Source of the DNA: Aliiroseovarius sp. PrR006
GTDB lineage: Bacteria > Pseudomonadota > Alphaproteobacteria > Rhodobacterales > Rhodobacteraceae
NCBI RefSeq assembly: GCF_010500215.1
Contig: NZ_JAAGOY010000007.1
Span: forward strand, 962,501-1,026,500
Direction of reading: 5' to 3'
DNA length: 64,000 nucleotides
Shown piece by piece: positions 10,147 through 19,648 of this stretch (its first letter is position 1; each line of letters starts with the position of its first letter). The notes beneath the pieces are model-generated. The model did not search any database, was not told the origin of the DNA, and saw nothing but the letters and a program-made list of their open reading frames with translations. The position numbers were made by a program, and so were the translations under genes.

Positions 10147-11296
10147 GAATTGGCAAATCGGGGGCTTTGGGCTGTATGTCCACTGGCCCTTCTGCGCCGC
10201 CAAATGCCCCTATTGCGATTTCAACAGCCACGTCTCGGCAACCATTAACCAAGATGAATGGGCGGCGGCCTATCTGAAGGATCTGGCGCGTTACGGGGCC
10301 GAGACGCCGGGACGCACGCTGTCCTCGATTTATTTCGGCGGCGGCACGCCCAGCCTGATGAACCCCGCAACGGTCGGCGCGATCATCGATAAGGCGGCTG
10401 ATCTGTGGACGTTCGCCAACGACATCGAGATCACGCTGGAAGCCAACCCAACTTCGATCGAGGCACAAAACTTCGCGGGCTATCGTGAGGCTGGCGTAAA
10501 TCGCGTGTCGATGGGGTTTCAAGCGCTGAATGACGCCGACCTGCGAAAACTCGGTCGCATGCATTCGGTCGACGAAGGCCTGCGCGCGCTCGACATTGCC
10601 CGCACCCATTTCGACCGCGTGAATTTCGACCTGATCTATGCGCGGCAGGATCAAAGCCTATCCGACTGGCAAGCCGAGCTTGACCGCGCGCTCAGCTTTG
10701 CGCCGGATCACCTGTCGCTTTACCAATTGACCATCGAACCCGGCACCGCCTTCGGCGCACGCTTCGAGGCCGGAAAACTATCCGGCCTACCCGAAGAAGA
10801 ACTGGCCGTCGACATGTTCTTCCACACGCAGGAAACCACCGAAGCCGCCGGCCTGCCCGCCTACGAAGTGTCGAACCACGCGCGCTCTGGCGAAGAAAGT
10901 CGGCACAATTTGATCTATTGGCGCAGCGGCGACTGGATCGGGATCGGTCCCGGCGCACATGGACGTCTGTCCTTTGGGGGGAACAGGTGGGGAACGGAAA
11001 CCCCTCTCTCACCGAGCAAATGGTTAGAGAACGCACTGGGGGACGCTGACCGACGCGAGAGAGCACCTCTTCCCCCGTCGGAACAGGTAACAGAATACCT
11101 TTTGATGGGTTTGCGTACCGTCGAAGGGATCGACCTAGAGCGGCTAAAGACCCAGTTCGATACCCAACTAAATACAAATAAAATCAAAGACTTAATCGAA
11201 CTGGATCTGGTTTCTATCGATCAGAAAATACTTAGGGCGACCAAAAATGGCCGCCCCGTTTTGAATGGTATTTTGCGAGAGCTTTTGCCGGACTAA
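10139..11296 (+). CDS. hemW: Radical SAM heme chaperone HemW (HemN-like)
   Basis: 385-residue radical SAM protein. It carries the cluster-binding motif C-x3-C-x2-C at Cys19, Cys23 and Cys26 (CAAKCPYC), followed by FGGGTPSLM and the family's [12 protein letters not shown] segment. The arrangement matches HemW, a heme-trafficking chaperone, rather than true coproporphyrinogen dehydrogenase HemN. The start is TTG at 10139, inside the end of rdgB, with GAAGGG upstream. It converges on parB, and the two stop codons share bases 11293-11296. Confidence 0.9.
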   Translation: MLENWQIGGFGLYVHWPFCAAKCPYCDFNSHVSATINQDEWAAAYLKDLARYGAETPGRTLSSIYFGGGTPSLMNPATVGAIIDKAADLWTFANDIEITLEANPTSIEAQNFAGYREAGVNRVSMGFQALNDADLRKLGRMHSVDEGLRALDIARTHFDRVNFDLIYARQDQSLSDWQAELDRALSFAPDHLSLYQLTIEPGTAFGARFEAGKLSGLPEEELAVDMFFHTQETTEAAGLPAYEVSNHARSGEESRHNLIYWRSGDWIGIGPGAHGRLSFGGNRWGTETPLSPSKWLENALGDADRRERAPLPPSEQVTEYLLMGLRTVEGIDLERLKTQFDTQLNTNKIKDLIELDLVSIDQKILRATKNGRPVLNGILRELLPD

Positions 11297-12180
11297 ACGG
11301 ACAGTTTTCCGCAGATATCGTCCAGCTGATCCAGGTTTTGGTAGCGGATTGTGACTGTCCCGGCCTCGCCCCCGGCTTTGTGGTCAATCTGAACTTTCAT
11401 GCCCATCGTCGCCGACAGGTCGCCTTCCAGCGCTTTGGTGTCGGCGTCTTTCTCGGCCTTCGGGCTTGCCGCGCGAGGTTTGCTTTGGGTGGGCCCCTTC
11501 GCCAGCTTCTCTGCCGCGCGCACCGACAAGCCTTTGTTGATGATCTCGCGCGCCAAGGCCGAGGGATTGTCCGCCGTAACCAAGGTTCGCGCGTGGCCAG
11601 CTGTCAGCTGTCCGTCCCGCACAAAGGCCTGTACATCATCAGGCAGGTTCAGAAGACGCAGAAGGTTCGCAATGTGCGAACGGCTTTTCCCCAGCGCTTC
11701 CGAGACTTTCTCTTGCGTGTGGCCAAACCGATCCATCAGATCGCGATATCCAGCCGCCTCTTCAATCGCGTTCAGGTCAGCGCGCTGAATATTTTCGATA
11801 ATCGCGACTTCCAGCGCCTCGGTATCGGAGTATTCTCGAATGACCACAGGAAGTTGATGCAGCTTCGCCATCTGCGAGGCGCGCCAGCGGCGTTCGCCAG
11901 CGACGATCTCGTATTCGTCTTCCACACCGGGGCGCGGACGCACAATCAGGGGCTGGATAACCCCTTTTTCCTTCACCGAGGCCGCCAGATCATCCAGCTG
12001 TTCCTGCGTAAAGGTACGGCGCGGCTGTTCGGGGTTCGGTTTGATCTTTTCAATCGGAACCATCATGTCGGCGCGGCGCGGTTCGGACGTGGCCCCCTTG
12101 GGCGTTTCCTCGACAACAACATCCGCCATCAGGGCCGACAAGCCACGGCCCAGGCCGCGATTTTTGGTTGGTTTGCTCAT
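11293..12180 (-). CDS. parB: Chromosome-partitioning protein ParB
   Basis: 295-residue CTP-dependent clamp that loads at parS and bridges DNA around the origin. Residues about 35-125 are the ParB/Srx CTPase domain, with KIKPNPEQPRRTF and GERRWRASQMA. Next is the helix-turn-helix parS-binding domain (RFGHTQEKVSEALGKSRSHIANLLRLL). A lysine/alanine-rich linker leads to the C-terminal dimerisation domain ending in ICGKLSV. It sits 13 bp downstream of parA. Two perfect parS sites lie at 13551-13566 and 15456-15471. Confidence 0.97.
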   Translation of the reverse strand: MSKPTKNRGLGRGLSALMADVVVEETPKGATSEPRRADMMVPIEKIKPNPEQPRRTFTQEQLDDLAASVKEKGVIQPLIVRPRPGVEDEYEIVAGERRWRASQMAKLHQLPVVIREYSDTEALEVAIIENIQRADLNAIEEAAGYRDLMDRFGHTQEKVSEALGKSRSHIANLLRLLNLPDDVQAFVRDGQLTAGHARTLVTADNPSALAREIINKGLSVRAAEKLAKGPTQSKPRAASPKAEKDADTKALEGDLSATMGMKVQIDHKAGGEAGTVTIRYQNLDQLDDICGKLSV

Positions 12181-12193
12181 TACTCGCCTCCGA

Positions 12194-12985
12194 TTATCGT
12201 TTGATCAGTTCCGCGGCCAGATTGCGATAGGCGCGGCTGCCCTTGGACGTCGGATCATACATCAACACAGGAAGCGCGAAAGAGGGCGCCTCGCTGACGC
12301 GGACATTGCGCGGAATCATGGTCTCGAAAACCAGTTCGCCAAGATTCTCGCGCGCATCCGCCTCAACCTGACGGGACAAGTTGTTGCGGCTGTCATACAT
12401 GGTCAACACAACACCTTCGATTCGCAGGTCAGGATTCGCTGCTTGGCGCACTTCGCGCACCGTCAAAAGAAGCTGTGACAAACCTTCCAACGCGAAGAAT
12501 TCGCTTTGCAGCGGGATCAGAACACTGTCGGCCGCGACCAGCGCATTGACGGTCAGAAGGTTCAAAGAAGGCGGGCAATCGATCAAGATATAGTCGATGT
12601 TCAACTGCGCCAACGCTACATCTCGCAATGCATCGCGTAGAAGATGGCTGCGCTTTTCGTTCGAGACCAGCTCGATATCTGCCGACGACAGGTCCGTCGT
12701 CGCGGGCGAGATCAGCAGATTGTCGATGGTGGTTTCTTGGATGACATCCAAAACTGACGCCTCTTCCAAAAGAAGATCATAGGTGCTCATATCGCGGTCA
12801 TCGGCGGAAACGCCCAAACCGGTCGACGCGTTGCCCTGAGGATCCAAATCAATCAGAAGAACGCGCTTTCCAGTTTCCGCCAGCGCTGCGCCCAGATTGA
12901 TTGTTGTGGTTGTCTTTCCAACCCCGCCTTTCTGGTTGGTGATGGCAATAATCTTCGGCCCGCGTACTTGGAATGGGTCAGACAC
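12194..12985 (-). CDS. parA: Chromosome-partitioning ATPase ParA
   Basis: 263-residue deviant Walker ATPase that drives segregation of ParB-parS complexes on the nucleoid. The deviant Walker A motif KGGVGKTTT is near residue 20, Walker A' LLIDLDPQGNASTG follows, and IDYILIDCPPSLN is Walker B. It lies between rsmG, which overlaps its start by 8 bp, and parB, forming the mnmE-mnmG-rsmG-parA-parB cluster common near bacterial origins. Confidence 0.97.
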   Translation of the reverse strand: MSDPFQVRGPKIIAITNQKGGVGKTTTTINLGAALAETGKRVLLIDLDPQGNASTGLGVSADDRDMSTYDLLLEEASVLDVIQETTIDNLLISPATTDLSSADIELVSNEKRSHLLRDALRDVALAQLNIDYILIDCPPSLNLLTVNALVAADSVLIPLQSEFFALEGLSQLLLTVREVRQAANPDLRIEGVVLTMYDSRNNLSRQVEADARENLGELVFETMIPRNVRVSEAPSFALPVLMYDPTSKGSRAYRNLAAELIKR

Positions 12986-13598
12986 GTGAGATTTCCTTAA
13001 TCTTCAGAATAACGGCGTGTGGATGGGTCTTGCTGGAATATGTATCAAGCTGAAACGACCAGTTTTCAAGGGCTTCGTCGATTTCTTGCTGATAGTTTTC
13101 ACCCTTGGGGAAAATGGCAACGCCTCCCGGCTTCAAGTGGCGCTCAGCAAAGCCACAAAGTGCATCAAGAGACGCCAAAGCACGGGCTGAAAGCACATCC
13201 GCGTCTTGTGGCTCGGTTTTTTCGATTCGCTCAGACCGGACAGATAAGTTCAGATCCAGCTCGCGTGCGGCGGTCCGCAAAAAGGTCGCCTTACGCAAAT
13301 CGCTTTCGATGCAGATTACAGAAAGATCCGGATTAGCTTCCTTCGCCATGATCGCGACGACCAAAGCCGGAAGCCCCCCGCCCGATCCCAGATCACACCA
13401 TATATTGGGATTCTCTGGCGCAAGGCCATATATCTGCGCCGAATCAAGAATATGGCGCGTCCAGATTTCAGAGATCGTACTGGGCGAAACCAGATTAATC
13501 GCCGAATTCCACTTCTTCATCAGAGCGACATAGGCCTCGAGTCGCTCGAATGTTTCACGTGAAACATCGATGTGACGCTGAAATTCGGCGTGATTCAT
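12978..13598 (-). CDS. rsmG: 16S rRNA (guanine527-N7)-methyltransferase RsmG (GidB)
   Basis: 206-residue SAM-dependent methyltransferase for G527 of 16S rRNA. The SAM-binding motif is [14 protein letters not shown], and the family motif [19 protein letters not shown] precedes it. The N-terminal stretch [11 protein letters not shown] is partly dictated by a perfect parS site (13551-13566) read through this frame. It overlaps mnmG and parA by a few bases at either end. Confidence 0.96.
   Translation of the reverse strand: MNHAEFQRHIDVSRETFERLEAYVALMKKWNSAINLVSPSTISEIWTRHILDSAQIYGLAPENPNIWCDLGSGGGLPALVVAIMAKEANPDLSVICIESDLRKATFLRTAARELDLNLSVRSERIEKTEPQDADVLSARALASLDALCGFAERHLKPGGVAIFPKGENYQQEIDEALENWSFQLDTYSSKTHPHAVILKIKEISRV
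13551..13566. promoter_or_regulatory. parS: parS centromere site 1
   Basis: TGTTTCACGTGAAACA is a perfect 16-bp palindrome identical to the canonical bacterial ParB loading site. It is embedded in the fifth to sixteenth codons of rsmG, where it reads VSRET. It lies about 5.1 kb from oriC. Confidence 0.97.
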
Positions 13599-15463
13599 GC
13601 TGTGCGCTTCCGCTCGAACTGGCGAATCTTCGACAAAAGCAGAGTCAGGGCGGCCGGAGTTATTCCCTCGACACGGCTAGCGTGGGCCAAAGTGCGCGGG
13701 CGCGCGGCCTGAAGCTTCGAAGCAAGCTCGTTCGACAGACCGCTGAGCGCAGAATAATCGAAATCTTCGGGAATCACGTGTGCCTCGTCCCGCTTCAGGG
13801 CCTCAACATCCTTTTGCTGACGCTCGATATAGTTCGCATAAAGCGCATCGCGTGCGACCTGAAGCTTCACTTCATCGTCAATCTGATCCAATGCGGCGTC
13901 CAGTTGAACCAGCTTTTCAAAGCTCATATCGGGGAAGGCCAAAAGCTCGTAAGCGGTGCGGCGGGTACCATCCTTACGTACGTTTAGATCAAGACCCACA
14001 AGATCTTGTGGGGTGTACGTAGTCTCCCTCAGCTGCTCTTTCGCACGCGACAGGGCGTCACGCTTGGCCTCGAACGCCGATTTTCGCGCGTCTTTTACCA
14101 AGCCAAGCTCGATCCCCAAAGGCGTCAGGCGCTGATCCGCATTGTCCGCACGCAGCGACAAGCGATACTCGGCGCGCGAGGTGAACATGCGATAGGGCTC
14201 GGTCACGCCACGCGTGATCAGATCGTCGATCATCACACCGATATACGAATTCGAGCGCGAGAAAACTACGGGGTCCCTGCCCTGCACCGCCAGCGCAGCA
14301 TTGGTGCCAGCGACCAAACCTTGCGCAGCAGCTTCTTCATAGCCGGTGGTTCCGTTGATTTGACCTGCCAGATACAGCCCCGGAACATCGCGCAGAGACA
14401 GCGTTTCCGTCAAAGACCGTGGATCGACGTAGTCATATTCGATGGCATAGCCGGGCTGAAGAATCTCAACATTCTCAAGCCCGACGATGGAGCGCACATA
14501 GTCCTCCTGCACTTCAACCGGCAGAGAGGTGCTGATCCCGTTCGGATAGACCGTGTCATCGTCCAGACCTTCCGGCTCGAGGAACACCTGATGGCTTTCC
14601 TTGTCCGCAAAGCGCACGATTTTATCTTCAATCGACGGGCAATAGCGCGGGCCAACACCGTCGATATGCCCGCCATACATGGCCGAGCGGTCCAGATTAG
14701 CCCGAATGATTTCGTGCGTTTGCGCGTTTGTATGGGTGATCCCGCAGGAAATCTGCCGCGCAATGGGCGCCCTATTCATAAAGGAAAACATCGCAGGATC
14801 ATCATCGCCGGGCTGCGACGCCAGAATGTCCCAATTAATGGTTTTCCCATTCAGACGCGGCGGAGTGCCAGTTTTCAGGCGACCGAGCGGAAGACCAAAG
14901 GAATCGATGCGTTCAGCAAGTTTGACCGATGGACGATCCCCCATCCGGCCACCCTGACTTTGCTTGTCGCCGATATGGATAATTCCGCGCAGAAACGTTC
15001 CTGTGGTCAGCACGACAGCGCCCGCATGCAACTGCGATCCATCTTGGAGTACGACACCACTGACGCGGTTGCCATCCATGATCAGGTCCGTCGTTTCGCC
15101 TTCGATCAGGGTCAGGCCTTCGGTTGATAGGATCTCGGCAGACATGGCTTTGCGATAGATTGCACGGTCTGCTTGCGCACGGGGGCCCTGAACAGCGGGG
15201 CCTTTGCGCCGATTGAGCAGGCGGAACTGGATGCCAGCCTGATCCGCGACACGGCCCATCAAGCCGTCAAGCGCATCGATCTCGCGCACCAAGTGGCCTT
15301 TACCAAGCCCACCGATAGCGGGGTTGCAGGACATCACGCCAAGGTCTTCCTTGCGCAAAGTGATCAGCGCGGTCCTCGCGCCCATACGCGCAGAAGCATG
15401 GGCGGCGTCGGCACCCGCGTGCCCGCCCCCAACAACAATTACATCGAAATCCAGATGTTTCAC
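13595..15463 (-). CDS. mnmG: tRNA uridine-5-carboxymethylaminomethyl modification enzyme MnmG (GidA)
   Basis: FAD enzyme that, with MnmE, makes the cmnm5 modification at wobble U34 of tRNA. The FAD-binding [10 protein letters not shown] is at the N-terminus, followed by the MnmG signatures [33 protein letters not shown] and the [15 protein letters not shown]-like region. I place the start at GTG 15463, giving 622 residues, because AAGGAG lies 8 nt upstream. That GTG is the centre of the second parS palindrome. An upstream in-frame GTG at 15487 (adding eight residues, RSEGVFH) is possible but has no clear ribosome site. It overlaps rsmG by 4 bp. Confidence 0.95.
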   Translation of the reverse strand: MKHLDFDVIVVGGGHAGADAAHASARMGARTALITLRKEDLGVMSCNPAIGGLGKGHLVREIDALDGLMGRVADQAGIQFRLLNRRKGPAVQGPRAQADRAIYRKAMSAEILSTEGLTLIEGETTDLIMDGNRVSGVVLQDGSQLHAGAVVLTTGTFLRGIIHIGDKQSQGGRMGDRPSVKLAERIDSFGLPLGRLKTGTPPRLNGKTINWDILASQPGDDDPAMFSFMNRAPIARQISCGITHTNAQTHEIIRANLDRSAMYGGHIDGVGPRYCPSIEDKIVRFADKESHQVFLEPEGLDDDTVYPNGISTSLPVEVQEDYVRSIVGLENVEILQPGYAIEYDYVDPRSLTETLSLRDVPGLYLAGQINGTTGYEEAAAQGLVAGTNAALAVQGRDPVVFSRSNSYIGVMIDDLITRGVTEPYRMFTSRAEYRLSLRADNADQRLTPLGIELGLVKDARKSAFEAKRDALSRAKEQLRETTYTPQDLVGLDLNVRKDGTRRTAYELLAFPDMSFEKLVQLDAALDQIDDEVKLQVARDALYANYIERQQKDVEALKRDEAHVIPEDFDYSALSGLSNELASKLQAARPRTLAHASRVEGITPAALTLLLSKIRQFERKRTA

Positions 15464-15471
15464 GTGAAACA
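15456..15471. promoter_or_regulatory. parS: parS centromere site 2, overlapping the mnmG start
   Basis: A second perfect copy of TGTTTCACGTGAAACA, 1.9 kb from site 1 and 3.2 kb from oriC. The central GTG on the minus strand is the best-placed start codon of mnmG. If translation begins upstream instead, the site reads FHVKH. Confidence 0.97.
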
Positions 15472-15490
15472 CTCCTTCGCTACGCACACG

Positions 15491-16780
15491 CTATTTTCCC
15501 AGACAGAAGCTGGAAAAGATCTCGTCCAGCAGATGCTCTACATCGACATGGCCGACAAGACTATCAAGGGCCCGGATGGCAGTTCTGATTTCTTCTGCGG
15601 CAAATTCGGCGCGTTCGGGGCCGTGTTGTACCTCGATTCGCGCATCTTCCAAAGAGAACAGCGCACGCTCCATCGCGATGCGATGCCGTTCGCGTGTGGC
15701 GATCCCTGCCCCTTGAACACGAGTTTCCAACACGGACGAGATCTTTTGCACCAGCAAGTCCATCCCCTGCCCGGTCTTTCCCGAGACAAGCAGATCACCA
15801 GAGGCGCCCAGATCGGCTTTTCCATGCACCACAAGGTCGTCATTCAGCGGGTCCATCGCGGGCTGATCATCGGCCCCTTCCAGCAGGAAGACCCTCAGGT
15901 CAGCCGCCTGTGCACGCTCAAGCGCACGGGCGACGCCGATGGCTTCAACTTGATCTTCAGTATCCCGAACCCCGGCCGTATCCAGCACGGTCACAGGAAG
16001 CCCTGCAAGCTCCATATGGACCTCGATGACGTCGCGGGTGGTGCCCGCAATGTCCGAAGTGATTGCCGCCTCACGCCCCGCCAGAGCGTTCAGAAGAGTG
16101 GACTTCCCGGCGTTGGGACGGCCGACGATGGCGACTTCAAATCCTTCACGGATACGCTCGGCAATTCGGGTGCCAGCGGTCTCGCGCTCGAGGCTTTCCA
16201 GCGTGGTGTCCAGCAGCGCGTTCACCTCGGGCGAGACGTCGACGGGCACGTCTTCATCTGCAAAATCGATGGTGGCTTCCAGTAAAGCCGCAGCGCGGAT
16301 CAGGTCGGTGCGCCATGCCTCTGCAAGGTCGCCCAGAGCGCCAGAGAGGACGCCCACGGCCTGCTTGCGCTGTGCCTCGGTCTCGGCGTCCAGAAGGTCC
16401 GCCAAGCCCTCTACCTGCGCCAGGTCGAGGCATTCGTTTTCCAGCGCGCGTCGGGTGAATTCTCCGGGCTCTGCCGGGCGTGCCCCATCCTGCTTGGACA
16501 GCTCGGCCAACACCGCGCGGACGACGGCGGTGGACCCGTGCAACTGAAGCTCAACCACGTCTTCGCCCGTGAAGCTGGAACCCGCTTCAAACACCAGCAC
16601 CAAGGCCTCGTCCAACAGCGCTCCGTCCGCGTTTGTCAGGCGGCGCAATCCGGCACGGCGCGGCGCAGGAAGGTCTCCGCCCAACGCACGGGCCGCCGAA
16701 AACGCATGTGGCCCGGAAATCCGGACCACTGCGACACCCGCTTTCCCGCGGGAACTGGCAAGAGCATAGATTGTGTCCAT
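15491..16780 (-). CDS. mnmE: tRNA modification GTPase MnmE (TrmE)
   Basis: 429-residue GTPase partner of MnmG. It has an N-terminal tetrahydrofolate-binding domain ([22 protein letters not shown] and the [25 protein letters not shown] segment). A helical domain carries an inserted G domain with G1 [14 protein letters not shown] and DIAGTTRD. The C-terminal tail ends IFSSFCLGK, matching the conserved Cys-x-Gly-Lys end. Spacing to mnmG is minimal, so the two subunits of the enzyme are co-expressed. Confidence 0.96.
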   Translation of the reverse strand: MDTIYALASSRGKAGVAVVRISGPHAFSAARALGGDLPAPRRAGLRRLTNADGALLDEALVLVFEAGSSFTGEDVVELQLHGSTAVVRAVLAELSKQDGARPAEPGEFTRRALENECLDLAQVEGLADLLDAETEAQRKQAVGVLSGALGDLAEAWRTDLIRAAALLEATIDFADEDVPVDVSPEVNALLDTTLESLERETAGTRIAERIREGFEVAIVGRPNAGKSTLLNALAGREAAITSDIAGTTRDVIEVHMELAGLPVTVLDTAGVRDTEDQVEAIGVARALERAQAADLRVFLLEGADDQPAMDPLNDDLVVHGKADLGASGDLLVSGKTGQGMDLLVQKISSVLETRVQGAGIATRERHRIAMERALFSLEDARIEVQHGPERAEFAAEEIRTAIRALDSLVGHVDVEHLLDEIFSSFCLGK

Positions 16781-16808
16781 TGGACTAACCTATTGTTTTA
16801 GTTATATA

Positions 16809-18080
16809 TTACGTATTCATCGAGTCGAAGAATTCCGAATTCGACTTGGTCTGCTTCAGCTTCGACAGCAAGAACTCGACGGCATCCGTGGTGCCCATTG
16901 GGTTCAGAATGCGGCGCAGGACATAGGTTTTCTGCAGGTCCTTCGGATCGACCAGCAGATCCTCTTTCCGGGTACCGGATTTCAGAATGTCGATGGCCGG
17001 GAAAACGCGCTTGTCGGCGATCTTACGATCCAGCACGATCTCGCTGTTGCCGGTACCTTTGAACTCTTCAAAGATCACTTCGTCCATGCGCGATCCGGTA
17101 TCGATCAGCGCGGTTGCGATGATGGTCAACGAACCGCCCTCTTCGATGTTACGGGCGGCCCCGAAGAAACGTTTGGGGCGCTGCAGCGCGTTGGCATCCA
17201 CACCACCGGTCAGAACCTTACCCGAGGACGGGACGGTCGTGTTGAACGCGCGACCCAGACGGGTGATCGAGTCCAGCAAGATCACAACGTCGCGTTTGTG
17301 TTCGACCAAGCGTTTGGCTTTCTCGATCACCATCTCGGACACAGCAACGTGACGGGTCGCGGGTTCATCAAAGGTCGAGGACACAACCTCGCCTTTCACC
17401 GACCGCTGCATGTCCGTCACCTCTTCCGGGCGTTCATCGATCAGCAGCACGATCAGATAGCATTCCGGGTGGTTCTTTTCGATCGAGTGGGCGATGTTTT
17501 GCAGGATCACCGTCTTACCCGTACGCGGTGGGGCCACGATCAGCGAACGCTGGCCTTTCCCGATCGGGGCGACCAGATCGATCACGCGGGCCGAACGGTC
17601 TTTGATGGTGGGATCTTCGATCTCCATCTTCAGACGCTCGTCCGGGTAAAGCGGCGTCAGGTTGTCGAACGCAACCTTATGCTTGGCATCTTCTGGGTTG
17701 CCGAAGTTGATCTTTTCGACCTTGGTGATCGCGAAATAGTTTTCGTTCTCGCCGGGGGCCTGAATGACGCCCTCTACCGTGTCACCGGTGCGCAGCGAAT
17801 ACTGGCGGATCATGTCAGGCGAAACATAGATGTCATCGGGACCGGGCAGATAGTTTGCCTCGGGCGAGCGCAGGAAGCCAAAGCCGTCTTGCAGCACTTC
17901 CAGCACCCCGTCCCCGCCGATGATCCACTCTTCATCCGCACGTTCACGCAGGATCGAGAACATGATGTCCCCTTTACGCATGGTCGAGGCGTTCTCGATC
18001 TCGAGCTCTTCAGCGATCGTCACCAGCTCTTTCGGGCTTTTGGCTTTCAGATCGGACAGGTTCAGACGGTTTTCAGACAT
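16809..18080 (-). CDS. rho: Transcription termination factor Rho
   Basis: 423-residue hexameric RNA helicase that terminates transcription. The N-terminal RNA-binding domain contains [22 protein letters not shown]. The ATPase core has the P-loop [18 protein letters not shown], with Walker A around APPRTGKT, and [13 protein letters not shown]. It is the first gene after hemJ in the leftward-transcribed origin block. A small hairpin-prone spacer (18081-18205) precedes it. Confidence 0.97.
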   Translation of the reverse strand: MSENRLNLSDLKAKSPKELVTIAEELEIENASTMRKGDIMFSILRERADEEWIIGGDGVLEVLQDGFGFLRSPEANYLPGPDDIYVSPDMIRQYSLRTGDTVEGVIQAPGENENYFAITKVEKINFGNPEDAKHKVAFDNLTPLYPDERLKMEIEDPTIKDRSARVIDLVAPIGKGQRSLIVAPPRTGKTVILQNIAHSIEKNHPECYLIVLLIDERPEEVTDMQRSVKGEVVSSTFDEPATRHVAVSEMVIEKAKRLVEHKRDVVILLDSITRLGRAFNTTVPSSGKVLTGGVDANALQRPKRFFGAARNIEEGGSLTIIATALIDTGSRMDEVIFEEFKGTGNSEIVLDRKIADKRVFPAIDILKSGTRKEDLLVDPKDLQKTYVLRRILNPMGTTDAVEFLLSKLKQTKSNSEFFDSMNT

Positions 18081-18205
18081 GGAATATCTCGGAAATAGAT
18101 CACGACGGCGTTTACACGCGGTCTATGTCAAGTTGGGAAAAACACATGGCCGGACGGCCTGCTTGGCAGGTCAGATACGCGCTGGACGCCCGCGAGTCAA
18201 CAAAA

Positions 18206-18655
18206 TCAGTATTTGAACACGACCGAGAAGACGATGACGATCATCAAAAGCGTCGGCAACTCGTTCATCATGCGATAGCGCCGACCAGTCAGCGTATTGG
18301 TACCCGACATGAAATCCTTGCGTCGCGCAGCCAGCCACATGTGAAACCATGTCATGCCGATGATCGAGATCCCCTTGGTCCAGGGCCAGATCAGCGACCA
18401 GTCCACTACGCCGGGCGTTGCCACAAGGCACAGACCGAAGATCCACGAACTGATCATGGCTGGATTCATGATGGCTTTCAGAAGCCGGCGCTCCATCGTT
18501 TGGAACAGATCATCCGTTTCATTGCCCGATCCCACGACCTCGACATGATAGACGAACAGGCGCGGCAGATAGAACAGGCCCGCCATCCATGCGATCACCG
18601 ATACGATGTGCAGCGATTTCGTCCAGAAATACGCGTCTGACAGAAAGTCACCCAT
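18206..18655 (-). CDS. hemJ: Protoporphyrinogen oxidase HemJ (membrane protein)
   Basis: 149-residue polytopic membrane protein of the HemJ/UPF0093 family. It oxidises protoporphyrinogen IX to protoporphyrin IX in heme synthesis and uses a bound heme. Conserved histidine-containing segments SLHIVSVIAWMAGLFYLPRLFVYH and TWFHMWLAARRKDF are present, with four hydrophobic spans. In many alphaproteobacteria hemE lies beside oriC; here hemJ occupies that side and hemE is not in the window. Confidence 0.92.
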   Translation of the reverse strand: MGDFLSDAYFWTKSLHIVSVIAWMAGLFYLPRLFVYHVEVVGSGNETDDLFQTMERRLLKAIMNPAMISSWIFGLCLVATPGVVDWSLIWPWTKGISIIGMTWFHMWLAARRKDFMSGTNTLTGRRYRMMNELPTLLMIVIVFSVVFKY

Positions 18656-19048
18656 TCTAAGCCCCTTACATGCGATGCCGCTTCGATCTTCATAATTAAT
18701 ATAAAGAAGAAGAAAAGATGTAGTTGTTGTTAGGCCTGTGGATAACGGGGATTATTGATCTGTCCCGTGACTTGTCCACAGGTGGACAATTGGGGACTGG
18801 GATTCTGGATGGAATCTTCTCGCCTTTGTTTCAGGGGTCTCTGCGCATTTTCCATCTGGGGATAAGTGCAGGGATGAAATAGCGCGTGGAGGATTCGCCC
18901 ACGGGGTGCGTTTGGCAAAAACCAACAGTGGAAGAACTGTGAAAATCACCTTAGTAAAGGTGGGACTTATCCAGCTGTTCTGGCGAGAGCCGAGTTATCT
19001 GCCGATTCCAGAACAGGATTACACAGAGTTTTTCCACAGGGTTATCAC
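18656..19048. other. oriC: Chromosomal replication origin (oriC)
   Basis: A 393-bp gene-free region between the divergently oriented hemJ and maf, the only gap over 300 bp in the window. It has a perfect DnaA box on the minus strand at 18737-18745 (TGTGGATAA). Next is an 18-bp inverted pair TTGTCCACAGGTGGACAA at 18772-18789. Weaker boxes are TGGGGATAA at 18857-18865, TTATCCAGC at 18967-18975 and TTTTCCACA at 19030-19038. An AT-rich purine tract at about 18690-18722 could be the unwinding element. maf is the known origin neighbour in alphaproteobacteria, parS sites lie within 5.5 kb, and transcription diverges from this point. dnaA itself is not in the window. Confidence 0.88.
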
Positions 19049-19648
19049 ATGACCGCTTCCCTGATCCTGGCGTCCGCCTCGCAAATCCGCGCCGATCTGT
19101 TGCGAAACGCAGGTATCGACTTCGCCATCATCCCCGCCCGCATCGACGAAGAAATGATCCGCGCCTCATTAGAGGCCGAAGGCGCCAGCCCGCGGGATCT
19201 GGCCGATGCGCTGGCCGAGTTCAAAGCCCGCAAGATCAGCGAGAAACATTTTGGGTCTCTGGTCTTGGGCTGTGATCAGGTGGCTGAGTTGGAGCAGAAC
19301 GTGCTGTCCAAGCCGAAAGACAAAGAAGAGGCCCGCGCTCAGCTGGTCGCGATGTCCGGCAAAGTGCATCGGCTGCTGTCCGCCGCTGTGCTCTATGAAG
19401 ACGGCAAGCCGATTTGGCGTCATGTGGGTTTGGTGCGCCTGAAAATGCGCGACCTGTCTACCGACTACATCGAGGATTATGTGAACCGAAACTGGGACAG
19501 CATCCGCCACTCGGTCGGCGCCTATAAGCTGGAAGAAGAAGGCGTGCGTTTGTTTGCCAAAGTGGACGGCGACTATTTCAACGTGTTGGGTTTGCCCCTG
19601 ACCGAGCTTCTGTCATATCTGATCGTGCGAGGAGATCTGAAGATATGA
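19049..19648 (+). CDS. maf: Maf family nucleotide pyrophosphatase
   Basis: 199-residue Maf/YceF-type house-cleaning nucleotide pyrophosphatase acting on modified pyrimidine or dTTP/UTP-like substrates. The N-terminal signature is LILASASQIRADLLRNAG, a variant of the usual S-x-S-P-R-R. The LGCDQVAEL and the SVGAYKLEEEG segments match the family. First gene of the operon maf-aroE-coaE-dnaQ directly beside oriC; its stop overlaps the aroE start. Confidence 0.92.
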   Translation: MTASLILASASQIRADLLRNAGIDFAIIPARIDEEMIRASLEAEGASPRDLADALAEFKARKISEKHFGSLVLGCDQVAELEQNVLSKPKDKEEARAQLVAMSGKVHRLLSAAVLYEDGKPIWRHVGLVRLKMRDLSTDYIEDYVNRNWDSIRHSVGAYKLEEEGVRLFAKVDGDYFNVLGLPLTELLSYLIVRGDLKI

